64,000 nt of DNA. Source: Callaeas wilsoni. Taxonomy: Eukaryota; Chordata; Aves; Passeriformes; Callaeidae. The notes under the pieces are model-generated. The model saw only the letters and a program-made list of their open reading frames with translations. It did no database searches and was not told where the DNA came from. The position numbers and the translations under genes are program-made. Position 1 is the stretch's first letter. Each line of letters begins with the position of its first letter. The stretch is from the NCBI GenBank assembly GCA_013398955.1, contig VWPU01009613.1, forward strand, positions 62,001 through 126,000, written 5' to 3'. Of the stretch, positions 53,401 through 64,000 are shown piece by piece.

Positions 53401-56400
53401 AATCTTCAAGAAAGTCAAAGAAAACAAGTACTTTTCCCTGCTTCATCCTCTTCACAAAGTGAGTGGTTCCAGATCTGGCATCTATTCTGACAGGATAAGA
53501 AAGGATAACTGAAAGAGAGAGTGTGCCAAGGTGAGGAAAGAAGCTTTCTCTTCAAAGTACTAGCAGGGTTTAGTTTTCTGATCTGGTGCCAAATGCAACA
53601 AAGGTATTTGCCAAATGCCCTTGCAGTAGGACTTGTAAAGCCCCTGAACAGCTTTGCACCTCTCTCTGTGTCCTGCTGCTCTGATTCTGTTGGAGTCAGT
53701 GGGATTCCTCTGGTGCTGAGCCCGTGTGAAAGTCCTGCTTCTCCTGACTGCAGGGCATGTCTCCAGAGTATGAAAGAGCAGGAGAGCCCAGTTCATGCCA
53801 TTAGCAGGGCAAGGTGTTAGTGAGGGCTGTAACTTCTCCTTGGCTGTTTGGGACTGGGGAAGGACACATCTGCTGAGCAGGGAGACAGCCTGGTTTATCT
53901 ACTGTCCAGTTTACCACAGTGACTTGTGGACTGCGACCACCTTCTGAAAGTGAGGGGTGATGCTGGCCTGGCCCCTGTGGTTCCTACCATCTACTCATGA
54001 CCAGCTTTGTCTCATGCTCCAATTTCCTCCAGATGTGGAGCCACTTTCAGTGTTGTTCTAAATCTGCCAAAGGTTGTGGCATCAGTAGCAGGCTCCTCTG
54101 AGGCACAGGTGCCTGGAGGAGCCTGGCTCAGGATCAGGATGCTGGATTATGTATGCATATAATGCTGCAAACACACAAGAGATGCAGGTACAAGAGTGAC
54201 TCCAGGTTGAAAGTCAAAACTCCTTTTCCATGCACTGCCAGCTTTTTAACTGCACAGTCCTCCTCTGACCTTTCTAGTTCTCTAATATAGATATGAACGA
54301 AAAGGGACATTTTATATGTCTGTCCATTATGTCAAAAGGTTAAAGTTAATTGGAGACCGGGCTTCTGGCTTGGATTTTTTCTTTCACTCCTGAAAAAAAA
54401 CCCTTTTTAAGCTGTTAATTTTAAAACCAGCATGGTCTGGAAACAAGAGCTTTTCTTCAGTGTCATTAAACTTCAAGTCTATTCTCAGAACTGTATGTCC
54501 AAAGGAAAGCATCCCTAGACAGATGTTATTTGCCAGCTGACTTGGACCTTTGGCACTTCCCAGCTCTGAGCAAACTTCCTCAGCACGGAGACACACCACA
54601 GAACTGGTGAGCTTGCAAACACCATTCCCTGCATCAAAGGAGTTACAATACCAAACACACCAGGGGATCCTGCCAGCTCCATAAACCAAACAGGCTGCAG
54701 TCTGAGGAGGTCAGAAACAAGTTAGACACACCTGGAAATACTCATAAAGCCCTTGAGCCTCGTCGTTATTGCTCAAGGTGTCCAGCAGCTCTGCAAACAT
54801 TCAGATGGTGTCTGAGCCAGGCAGGTGTGGCTTCAGCAGCTTGTATGCCCAAATAAACTCAGCAGGCTGGAATCACGCAGCTAACGCTTGTCCATTTCTT
54901 AATTTGTTGTTATCTAAGTCTCTGTAAGGAGATAAGATGCTGGCTTTTCCAGGTATCCACATGTAGAAAGGACAGGGATAAAAATATCCATGGTTGTGTT
55001 CAAAGACAGCGGGGAAAAAGCAGTGCCTGCTGGCTTCAGGCCAGGGGAGAAACATCCTACTCCACAGGCAGGTGGCCACTGCCTGTGGCACAGCTCTGCT
55101 CCTGCCCTTCCCATCCATGCTGCCTGTCGTCAGCAACAGCATCTTCCAGCCCCAAACACCCATGTTCGCTAAGTGGTCACAGGATGCCTTAAAACAGAGT
55201 ACTGCCACTTGCTGAGAATTAAGAAACTTCTAAAACATCTCTAAGTGGCCAAAACTTGCAGTGCTCAAAATTGTTGTCCAGTGTTCTGTAGGCATATATT
55301 GCTCTGCAAATGTTCCCAGTTGTTGGTTTTGCTTCCAAGCTGTGCATCCAAGCCAGGTACTATATTATTTTCTTTTGCTGTGAGTCATAGCACCACAGCC
55401 CTGAGAGAGATCATTGCTACATCCACTGAAAATGGACTCTTCAAACCTTTGAAGAAGAAAAATGGGAAGCTTGTGGAGGGATGCCCATCGTGTGCACAGA
55501 CCTTAAAAACGGGAGGGAAACAGGAACAGGGAGACAGTGGGGGAGCAATGGCTGGGGTGTTCCTCAGCCCCTTCCAGCAGAAGTGTGGAACACATTTGGG
55601 TCCATTGACTCTGTTTATTTGAAGGATAATTAGCTGTTGAGCTTTGAAGTCTTACCTACGTGGCTAATGTGTGGTTGGGATGCCCAGCAGTGGGGCCGAG
55701 TGCCGAGATGTTCCACACTGCTCTGGGTTTCCACCGTTGTGCTGCAGCTGGGTCCAGCTTTTGGTGGGGAACCAGACCAGCTGCTGCTGCTCTTGTTCTG
55801 AGCACTCATAAATGGAATTTGCTCCCTCATGAGAAATATTGCTGAGATTTAAACTGTTTTGATGCAAGGTAATGGTATTACAGATATTGTGCCGTTATGG
55901 ATTTAGTAGGATTTCTATTTCCAGCATGGCTAACAGGTAGCCAGTGCAAACCTTGCCGTGGATTGTTTGATTGTTCCTCAGAAGCAGACGTTCTCCAGTC
56001 AGGGTCTCTTGTTCCCTGATGCTGCAAAACACCATGCCCTTCCCAGTCCAAAGGCAGCATTCCTCCTTTGTTTGCTACTGGCATTTGCAGGAAAGAAATT
56101 CTTCAGTTTCAGGATGAAATAATTCCTCCCCAGTCGTTTTCAGCTGTATGTTTTCAGTGTATTGGGAGCAGAACATCACACTGGTATTGTGTGGGGCATG
56201 GCACGTGGATCTGCAGGACCTTTTTTCTGTTAGAGGCAAGCTGAGATCCTGAAGGCCCTGAATGGCATAGAGAGAAGGTGATGCCAGGACTAGGCAGAGT
56301 GAGGGTCAGGCAATGCAGTGCCAGCATGGATGGGATATGAGTGAGCTGGGCTTAAAGAGTCTTGGTTTGGCTATTGGTCCTCTCAAGTGAGGCTTGACTA

Positions 56401-59400
56401 CAAAATCATAAACCTCAGGCACTTTGGAACTGGGATTTCTTGCTTAGAGATGCCATGTTCCCTGCCACAGAAACTGCATTAACTCCTTTAGTGACAGTTT
56501 GTAACACAAATACTGGCTGTTTAATTGGATTTATCATGGCTATTGGGAGCATAAATGTGTTTACAGATTTGTTTTGAAAGCTTTTTTGTGTGTTTTTCTC
56601 ATAGCAAGTCAACTTCCATGTGGTGCAATTATGTTCAAGATGTTCCCTGTAGCACTGGAATAATGTCAGATTATACTGTGTGTGCATGTTGTGCTTCAAA
56701 AGGATTTTATCTGAGGCACGATACACAGTGGCAGGAGGAGAAAAGGAGCTTAGTTTTTATTAAGAGAGGCATAAAAAGCTTAAAACACAAAAAATTCTGT
56801 CAAATCCTGTTTCCTAATTATAGGAAATATTTGTCTCTGACTACTGAGATGTGAAACTTTTTCCCCTTTAACTTCCTGCTCCATCCAGCTCTGCCAGAAC
56901 TCAGTCCACACAGCTTGCCACTGTTGTGCCACAGCCTTTCCACCACTGAAAGGTTGAGGGAAATACAGCAAGACATTTCAGAGACAAGCATTTAGAGGAA
57001 ATAAAAGAAGAGATGACTGTCATTTGTTTTGGAAAGCATCCTAGTATTTCTTTGGTTTACGGTGTGGCCTGGAAACTTGCAGTGTGTTTAATGCAGTTGT
57101 ACGAGAGGCCCACGTGAAGCCTGCTGACATCCCCAGCCACAGGGCTGGCTCCAAAGGGATGCTGTGGTTCAGGAGCCACCCTTGGGTGTCAGGGGCTACA
57201 GCACACAGTGCTCACTCTTAGATCTGTCTTATTTTTTTCTTTATTTCTTTTTTAGTTATTATTATTAACTTGAGTAACAATGCAACTTAAAGTGCAATTT
57301 CCTGTCTGGTGGCAGTTCAGATATTAAATGTCACGTCTGCCTAGTACTTTAATCCTTAACTATGACAAGTTTTCCCAGGACTTCTAAAAGAGGTAGTTGT
57401 GATATGTTTCACTCCCTGCTGAATGGTAGTCAGAACCCCAAATTTGTTCCATAACCCATTATTATTACTACTCCTAATTGTTGTTATTAGCAAGCCTTGT
57501 AAGAGGAGTCACTTGGAACAGCAGCACAACTCTTCCCCACTGTGGGAAAGGCCAGGGTTTTCAGATGTCACCGTTTGCAGCCTGTCACTCCGTGTGTTGC
57601 TCACAGGCTTCCTTTTCCAAAGCTGCACCAGGGATGGCTTTCAGGGACATGCCTCTGCTCTCTCTTGCTGCCTCCTGAGTGCATCCCCTCCCCACAGTGC
57701 CTCTCTGTCCCCGGGGAAAGCTGCCGAGCCCTGGGCTGAGGTCGGCAGTGCAGTGAACAATGCAGGCATTTGAAAACTAGAAAGCTCAAAGCTCGTGTTC
57801 TTGTGACCAAAGAGATGGGTGGAAAGATCAAAGAAGAGGACACACGACTTGGGAGGGTGTAGTGGGTTTTGGAAGTGAGCAGCAGTCAGGCTCAGTGCCT
57901 GTGATGCACAGAGCATTGCTGCTGTGCCACAAAAATGCAGATGGAAAGGCACGAGGAGCTTGCAGCTGTGCTTGGCTTCTCGAGGAGCTCCAGGCAATGA
58001 CTTGCCTTTCTGTCATAAGCTCTGCTGAGGTAAGGGAGCAGGAGAAGGGATGCAGGCAGATCAGAGCTCAGTGGAAAGGGAAATCCATATGGCACTTGCT
58101 CACTAAAAACAAAGCTGAGTGATCTCTGGCGATTGGATTTCTGGTGGTCCTGCGTGGATTCACACCACTGAGAGTCTGGCCCCAGAAACTGAGTGGCAGC
58201 AGAGCTGAGAGCAGTGTAACTCTATGCAAGTTTCAGGTAATAGTTCCCATTGGCTTGCAAAACCCAATCTGCAGATCTATTTTGCCAATTGAAAATTTGG
58301 CCTTGATTTTAAAGAAAGGAAAAAAAAAAAAAAGATAAAAGCCTGAAGCTCTGGGCGGTATGTAAGAATGTACCCAAGAATGTAGAAACACACCTTTGTA
58401 GGCTTAATCAGGTAGATATTTGCCAAATTTTCCAGAATAGTTTGTGTATTCAGAAGAAAATCACCTTTAAAAATTAGCATGCTTTACAGAAACTTGGTGT
58501 GCAGACCATTTTACAGAATTTGGGTTTTTACTCTGCTTCAGTCAGGGTAAAAAGCTTGAAAGAGGCGCTGTTTTAAAGCATTTCACAAGACCCGTGAGTC
58601 ATGCAAAATCCTATCACATTTTTCCTCTGGTTGAAATCACAGAAGTTACGAATCCTGGAAGAGCTATTAGATCATAGATAAAGAATGCTGCACAATGGGT
58701 TGGTGAAAATAAATAAATAAAAGCCCCTAATTTTCCTCCAGCTTCTAATTCTCTGGGGAAGAATTCAAGAGGCAAGAGCAGAGTATCACAGCTCACCTTC
58801 AAAGAGGAGTGGCATGCAGCTGCATCCCTTGCAGAGTTGCTATTCCTTCTCTTGGTTTCTTCACTGCTCCAGGCAAAAGGAGATTTTAAAACCACTCCTT
58901 TATCTAGCACAGTTAATTTCCCCACCCTGTACCAGCTCAGCTTCTCTGGCAGGTATGCTGGGGGATGGTGGGCCCAAGCTTTCATCTGCTCCCAAGTCTT
59001 CTGCTAACAAAATTGCCCATTTGTGATCCCACAGAACCTGCTCCGTACCTGGAGAGATCCAGGCAGGCAGCTAGAAGGTGACACTGTGTTTCTATAACTC
59101 AGCTCAACCAGTGCTGCCACTTCTGTCATGTTAGGATACCTGTATCCCCCAGGTATTTTTATTACTAGAATAAATCCTGCCTGGAACTACTGCTGGGATC
59201 TGTGGGTAAGTGCTAGGCTGACCTTCCAACTTTTTTTCCCCATATTTATTTCTTACACCACTGTCACTTCTGAAATCCTTCTCCTTTTAGTTTCTTTTCC
59301 CTGAAATGCTGTGGTTGGTTTTCCCGGATGTGTTCCTTGTTGATTGGGAATTTCTAAAGGCTGAGAAGGAATTGCAGGAAAGCACTAGGCAGTGGGTCTT

Positions 59401-61299
59401 GTGCGACCATAAACCATAAAAACATTTAATCAGAGGGAAAGTCTTACTTTCTATTTCAGTCACCATTTTTTGGAGCACGTATTAGAGGTCAGAAATCAAT
59501 TTTGGCACAAATAAAGTAAATTCAAATAAGAGGAGAAACATGTGCCATTTTTGTCAGTATTCTGTGGAAAAAAAAACCCAACTGAGGGAAAACAATTATT
59601 TTTAATTGCTTACATGATTAAAATCTGTATGATTAAACTAGTGTTTAGCTGAGGGAAAATAGTGTAGTTCAGTGACTTTGCATGTGGCACAGAGATGAAT
59701 AGTTCTGCTTCTTAACAAACCTGAAACATTCTCACTGTTCAAGAGATTTCTAATGACCTCTCGTTGCTACTTTTTTCAGGTTCTCTTTTTCACACATTTT
59801 TTTCTTTCCCACAGTCATTTCATCCTCTCTCTAAACAGTTCCCACTGGAGAAAAGACAATGGAAAACAGAAGTGCAGCAGCAACCTTTGAGCATTCAGCT
59901 TCTTCCTTATTCCCACCACGGTGTAGGATCTGCCATCTCCCTCTAGCTGAACGTGTGAAGGGTCAGTATCACCCTTGAAACAGGTAAAAATAAACCTGTC
60001 CTACTTTCGGAAGGTTGCAAAATTCCACACATTGTAACAAATGGTGATACTAATTTACTGTAAAATCTTTTGTATATGTTAATGAGCTAGGTCTTGCCAA
60101 TGCTAAAAGTAAGTCTCAGTGTAGAAAAGGCTTACAGAATGAGCAAAATTGCTCATTCTCAAAAAAATGTCATCTGTTGTCAAAAACGCCTGATCATGTA
60201 AGAATAGCTCTTGGTTCCTTTTGGGTAACACCAGACCTACTTACCCCTGCTCCTGCAGGTAGCGGGCCTAGTGAGCAATTTTAATGTGTCTTATAGTAAG
60301 GATGGTGATACAAGACTTCTCAAAACAGATAAGATGATGCATCAACTCAAGGTAACTCAACCTAATTATTTGGATTGAAATTTTCCATGTCAAAGTTTAG
60401 CCAGAAAGTTTAATTTCAGGAAATGTGAGGTAAGAGATGAATCTCCCTCCCAGTATTTGTCACCTTGGGATGTATCAGCACCTTAACAAGATCCTGTGTT
60501 GTTCTGTCTTTGAAAATCTGGCAGTGAATTTTGAACAGAAAAAGGCCTATACAGCAATTATTGGAGTCAACTTTGCAGCCATCCACACAATACTAAAAGG
60601 TGACCATGTCTTTCTTGCTTTGTTTTCTTAGCAAACCCTTCAGAAGAGGTTCTGTTCTGTGTTTACTTCAGCCATATTTCAGTGTGTGTTTCAGTGTATT
60701 TCAAAGTGGGATTTCACTTGTACGTGACCTTTCTCAGTGATGTCAAACTTGCACAGAGGAAAGCAAAGCTGCAGGCTCGCTTTTTGCTTGTTTGTTGCTA
60801 AACCCCAGGTGTCACATGTCTGTGTTGGCCAGCAGTGGCTTTCTGACAGATCACAAGGCTGGTCTTTTCTCCCTTTCATCCAGCTGTCACTGGTGCTCTC
60901 TAAGGCACCACCACCTAGGTTGCATGTCAGGAAAAGGCACAATTTGCTGCTCTACCTCCAGGAAGCAGCTGGAGGAAGAAAACAGTGGGACTCCTTACTC
61001 TAGATCCCGTGGAGGTGGCCACTGGTGGGACTGTGACAGCTGTTGGAGCTGGCGATGTGTGCTGTGTGCTTCCAGCTGTATCGGGGGTGTTCCTGTGATG
61101 CAAGGACCTGAGGTGCTCACACGTGTCTTGATGGATTAGAGGAAGAAAATTTATGATTTATTTATGTGCCAGTAGCACCAAGATACCCCAAGCATGGGTC
61201 AGAACCCCCTGGTGCTGGATCCCAGTGACAAGACAACCCCAGTTTCAGGAGACTGGGAGTGAATGTGTGAATTCAGCAGGGACAGGCAGAGGGGATCAG

Positions 61300-61380
61300 T
61301 TACAGAATCACAGAATACTCTGAGCTGGAAGAGGCCCACAAGAATCATGAAGTCCAACTCTTCAATGCATGGCCTGTACA
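61300..61380 (-). mobile_element. CR1 3' fragment, reverse orientation
   Basis: The + strand reads acagaatcacagaatactct, then gagctggaagaggcccacaa, then tcatgaagtccaactcttca, the usual reversed 3' end of a CR1-type element. The copy is short and diverged. Confidence 0.65.
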
Positions 61381-64000
61381 GGGATTTTGATGAATGGATA
61401 CAGAGTTTAGCAGAAAAAATAACACCCCTCTCCCCCCGCCACCTTTTCCAAGGAGAGTGACTTGTAGGCATTGTGTCAGGACTGCCTTAAAAGACAGCAA
61501 ACTGCCTGCTTTATAGCTTTGGACAGATGTCTTGCCATGTGAAGAGCACTTTCTCTGCAATGCAAAGTGCATGTTTCTTTGTTGTTGTGCAGTGGATGTT
61601 CCCTGTTCTGGTGTGTCACCATGGTGCTGGACTGGGGAAGCTGAACATCAAAAGCTGTAGGGAGCTGTATGGCTCAATTGTTTCTGTTTTCATCATCCAT
61701 TTAAAAAAAAAAATCTAAATGGAAGATGAGAACCTGCCTGCCTTAGGTTCATATGGAAGCAATTGTAGGACCAGGCAGCAGCAGGGTACTTTCTCAAAAG
61801 TGAGTAGATGGTAAGGCCTCTACAGGAAATTTGCAGCAAACAGATAATTCAAAAATAAGTTTTTGAGGCTATGGGATGTAAATGAAAAGAAATAGCTAAT
61901 CAAAAGGAGAAAACACTGAAAGGAAGTGTTTTATCTGATGTCAGAAGCTGTTGGCTTGTACTCTGATCTTCTTGGTTTTTTCTGTATATAGCTTTTAGAG
62001 TGCCCTTAAGTCTTCTCAAAAGGTTATTACTTTTCCAGTGGCATTAGAGAGGTTGAGATGATATTTGCAATGAGGGTAAGTGACTCTCTTGAGGTTTTGG
62101 CACCCACAGCTCCAGATTAACTGGAAATGCAGGCATTTAGTAAATCTGAAAATAAGTGCCTCTTGGCCCTGTGCACTTCAGAGAAGTCAGCCTAAGTTTT
62201 GTGAGTGGGACCAGAGCAGGAACACAGTATATCCCACACAAGCGACATATATTTAGAAAAATTAAGCCCCCTAGAAAGAATGCCAGCTCATAAGGTAGTG
62301 GCCTTCATTCTTTTTGTCCAAACTATCTCATCCATGGAAGTCTGGGAAGACCTGCTGTTAGTTCCATTGATTGGAACAGCAAGACTTCCCTTTCTGGTGT
62401 TAGTTTTGGCTGACCAGAGGTGTAATTCTTACAAATATCTGTTATTTAAAATCTCCTCAGGTTTCCAGTTTCCAAAGTAAAAGAGCTCCATTCGGAGGTC
62501 TGGAGTGGATTAAAGCAGCAACTGCTAATCCAGAACTGGTTCTTGAGGTGCTGCACTGGTAGAGAGATGGCTTCAACCATGATGATGTGAAAGGCCAGGG
62601 GGGATCTGGCAATCAAAAACCAGTGCAGGAGAGAGAAGGATAATACCAATGAGGCACGTGTACATACGTACTCCCATATACACAGCTATGTCTCAAGTGT
62701 ACAGAAATGTTCCCTGCCTCCCCAGCAGTCACTAACCCACTGTTTTTCTTCCAGAAAGTAAATCCTTGACAGACTTGAAATGATGAGTAATGACTCTACT
62801 TTCTTCCATTCCAGCTGCCACACAGGCACGTACGTTGGTCCCTCATTGACCCAGCGAAATTTTAATGTCTTCCCCTTTTCTTGTGGCCCCATGTCTGCCC
62901 TTATCACTTGTCACTTGCTTGCTGTTGTGGTACGGTGGGATCACCTTCTCTCAGCAGGCACTGTAATTGTTTTTCACAAGAAGAAAGAAAACGCTGGTAA
63001 GCAGTGGTACACATCTAGGGAAAATGTCAGCACTTAAACCCGAGCCTTGCTTTTCCCTCTGAGCTGTCATAGCTGGATCCTCTGCCCTTCCTTACAAGTG
63101 GGTTTGAGGAGGTGGTTGTTTTGGCTGGAATTGCAGAGGCACAGGTGGTACCACCAGCTGTAAATTGGAGGAGGCACTTCCTGATTATGACCACTGCCTA
63201 CACACAGATCACTGCCAAGAGAGGAGCTGGAAGGCGCAGAAGCCTTCTCCTTACTTGGAAAAGGAGGGTAGTCATCACTCCCCTCTCCCGCAGGCTTTCA
63301 CCTGTAGACTTTGGGCTTCTTTGTCAGTGCTTGGCCTCCTAAAATGCTGTGATGTGAACAACCCTCAGCCATCAGTGAGGGATGGATAAACTGAGGCACA
63401 GAGTATTAAAATTCATGGCTCTTACATTTAGGTACTCGGGTCTGTATAGACGAGTGCATGGCATGTTTGAAAGGCAGCTTACTTTTTTAAGAGACTTCAG
63501 CATGGATTCAGATGTCTGCTTAGCCATTGCAAAATAAGTGGTAAATGACTTCCTGACCTCTGCAATGTCCAGATTTTGCCCTCTGGCTCTAAATATCTGT
63601 GGCGAGTGGCTTGTACCGAGCTGTAGAGCAAGCATGCACCCGGCTCGCCTGTGAGGAGTTTGGAATGTTGCTCAGGGAGTGGGGGGAGGAATTTCAGAGC
63701 GTACTGACAGCTACCTGGTCTCAACTGCAAACACACACCCCTATTTGCACTTATGTACTTTTAGTTCCAGGTTACAATTTTTTAATTATTGTCTAGTGCT
63801 CATGTCTTCACCTTCACATAATGGAGACCTCTGTTTGCTGGCCTTGACTTGCCTCGTCTTCAGGAAAATTGGGCTGCCTTGTCACCCTGTGTGCTGAAAG
63901 CCCCTTCCCTGGGGTGATGCCTTGGCCTATTGCCACCTCACAGTCTTGAGTGTCGGTTCTTGTCCCAAATGTGGATCCACCGCACGGGGTGCAGCAAGTG

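Larger units (their letters stand above)
47241..64000. other. Right-hand region with no recognised gene
   Basis: Nearly 17 kb right of the CpG island have no exon I can name. In mammals CDKL3 and UBE2B come next, but neither protein is visible in any frame. The many short open frames lack known motifs and consistent splice sites. The region holds a 10-bp tandem duplication at 47401-47423 and a CR1 fragment at 61.30-61.38 kb. A divergent transcript from the island could run into it. AT-rich stretches such as 48.5-48.8 kb and 50.2-50.6 kb might be conserved non-coding DNA, which only alignment could show. Confidence 0.6.

Noticed and set aside
55240..55620. 125-residue + strand frame with Lys-rich segment
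   Set aside because: It has no known motif and no splice or promoter context; treated as chance.

Overview
The window is vertebrate nuclear DNA, almost certainly from a bird. The evidence is three intron-containing vertebrate genes in compact form and several truncated CR1 retroposons carrying the avian 3' tail sequence. T/G-rich and A/C-rich low-complexity tracts would suit a songbird, but that is only a guess. The gene order TCF7 - SKP1 - PPP2CA is that of human 5q31.1 and, by known synteny, chicken chromosome 13.

Left part (1 to about 8.8 kb, + strand): the 3' end of TCF7 (TCF-1). Its DNA-binding HMG-box exons lie left of the window. Present are the 49-nt basic-tail exon, the 73-nt C-clamp exon and a long GC-rich terminal exon that can be read in different frames to give the short B tail or the long E tail. 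A further 51-nt exon-like segment with good splice sites lies between the first two.

Middle (about 12.2 to 22.1 kb, - strand): complete SKP1. Five coding exons encode 163 residues that I read as identical to human SKP1. A non-coding first exon lies about 2.6 kb upstream inside a strong CpG island with a TATA-like element. TCF7 and SKP1 converge tail to tail across about 3.5 kb of gene-free DNA.

From 22.1 to 32.1 kb is intergenic DNA with four CR1 fragments (three clear, one weak) and an isolated GC-rich patch with a CTCF-like sequence. From 32.1 to 36.2 kb (- strand) lie exons 2-7 of PPP2CA, the catalytic subunit of protein phosphatase 2A (residues 35-309), with a conserved-looking 3' UTR broken by a 50-nt A/T homopolymer. 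The 34-codon first exon was not found. A CpG island at 46.9-47.2 kb is the obvious candidate promoter, but it carries a different exon-like sequence on the same strand.

From 47.3 to 64 kb I recognise no gene, only one CR1 fragment and ordinary non-coding DNA. The three genes are not an operon. They share indirect biology: TCF7 is the nuclear effector of Wnt/beta-catenin signalling, SKP1 is the adaptor of SCF ubiquitin ligases including the one that degrades beta-catenin, and PP2A dephosphorylates many of the same signalling proteins. I found no convincing new biological system. The most useful leads are the missing PPP2CA first exon, the alternative TCF7 tails and the homopolymer in the PPP2CA 3' UTR.
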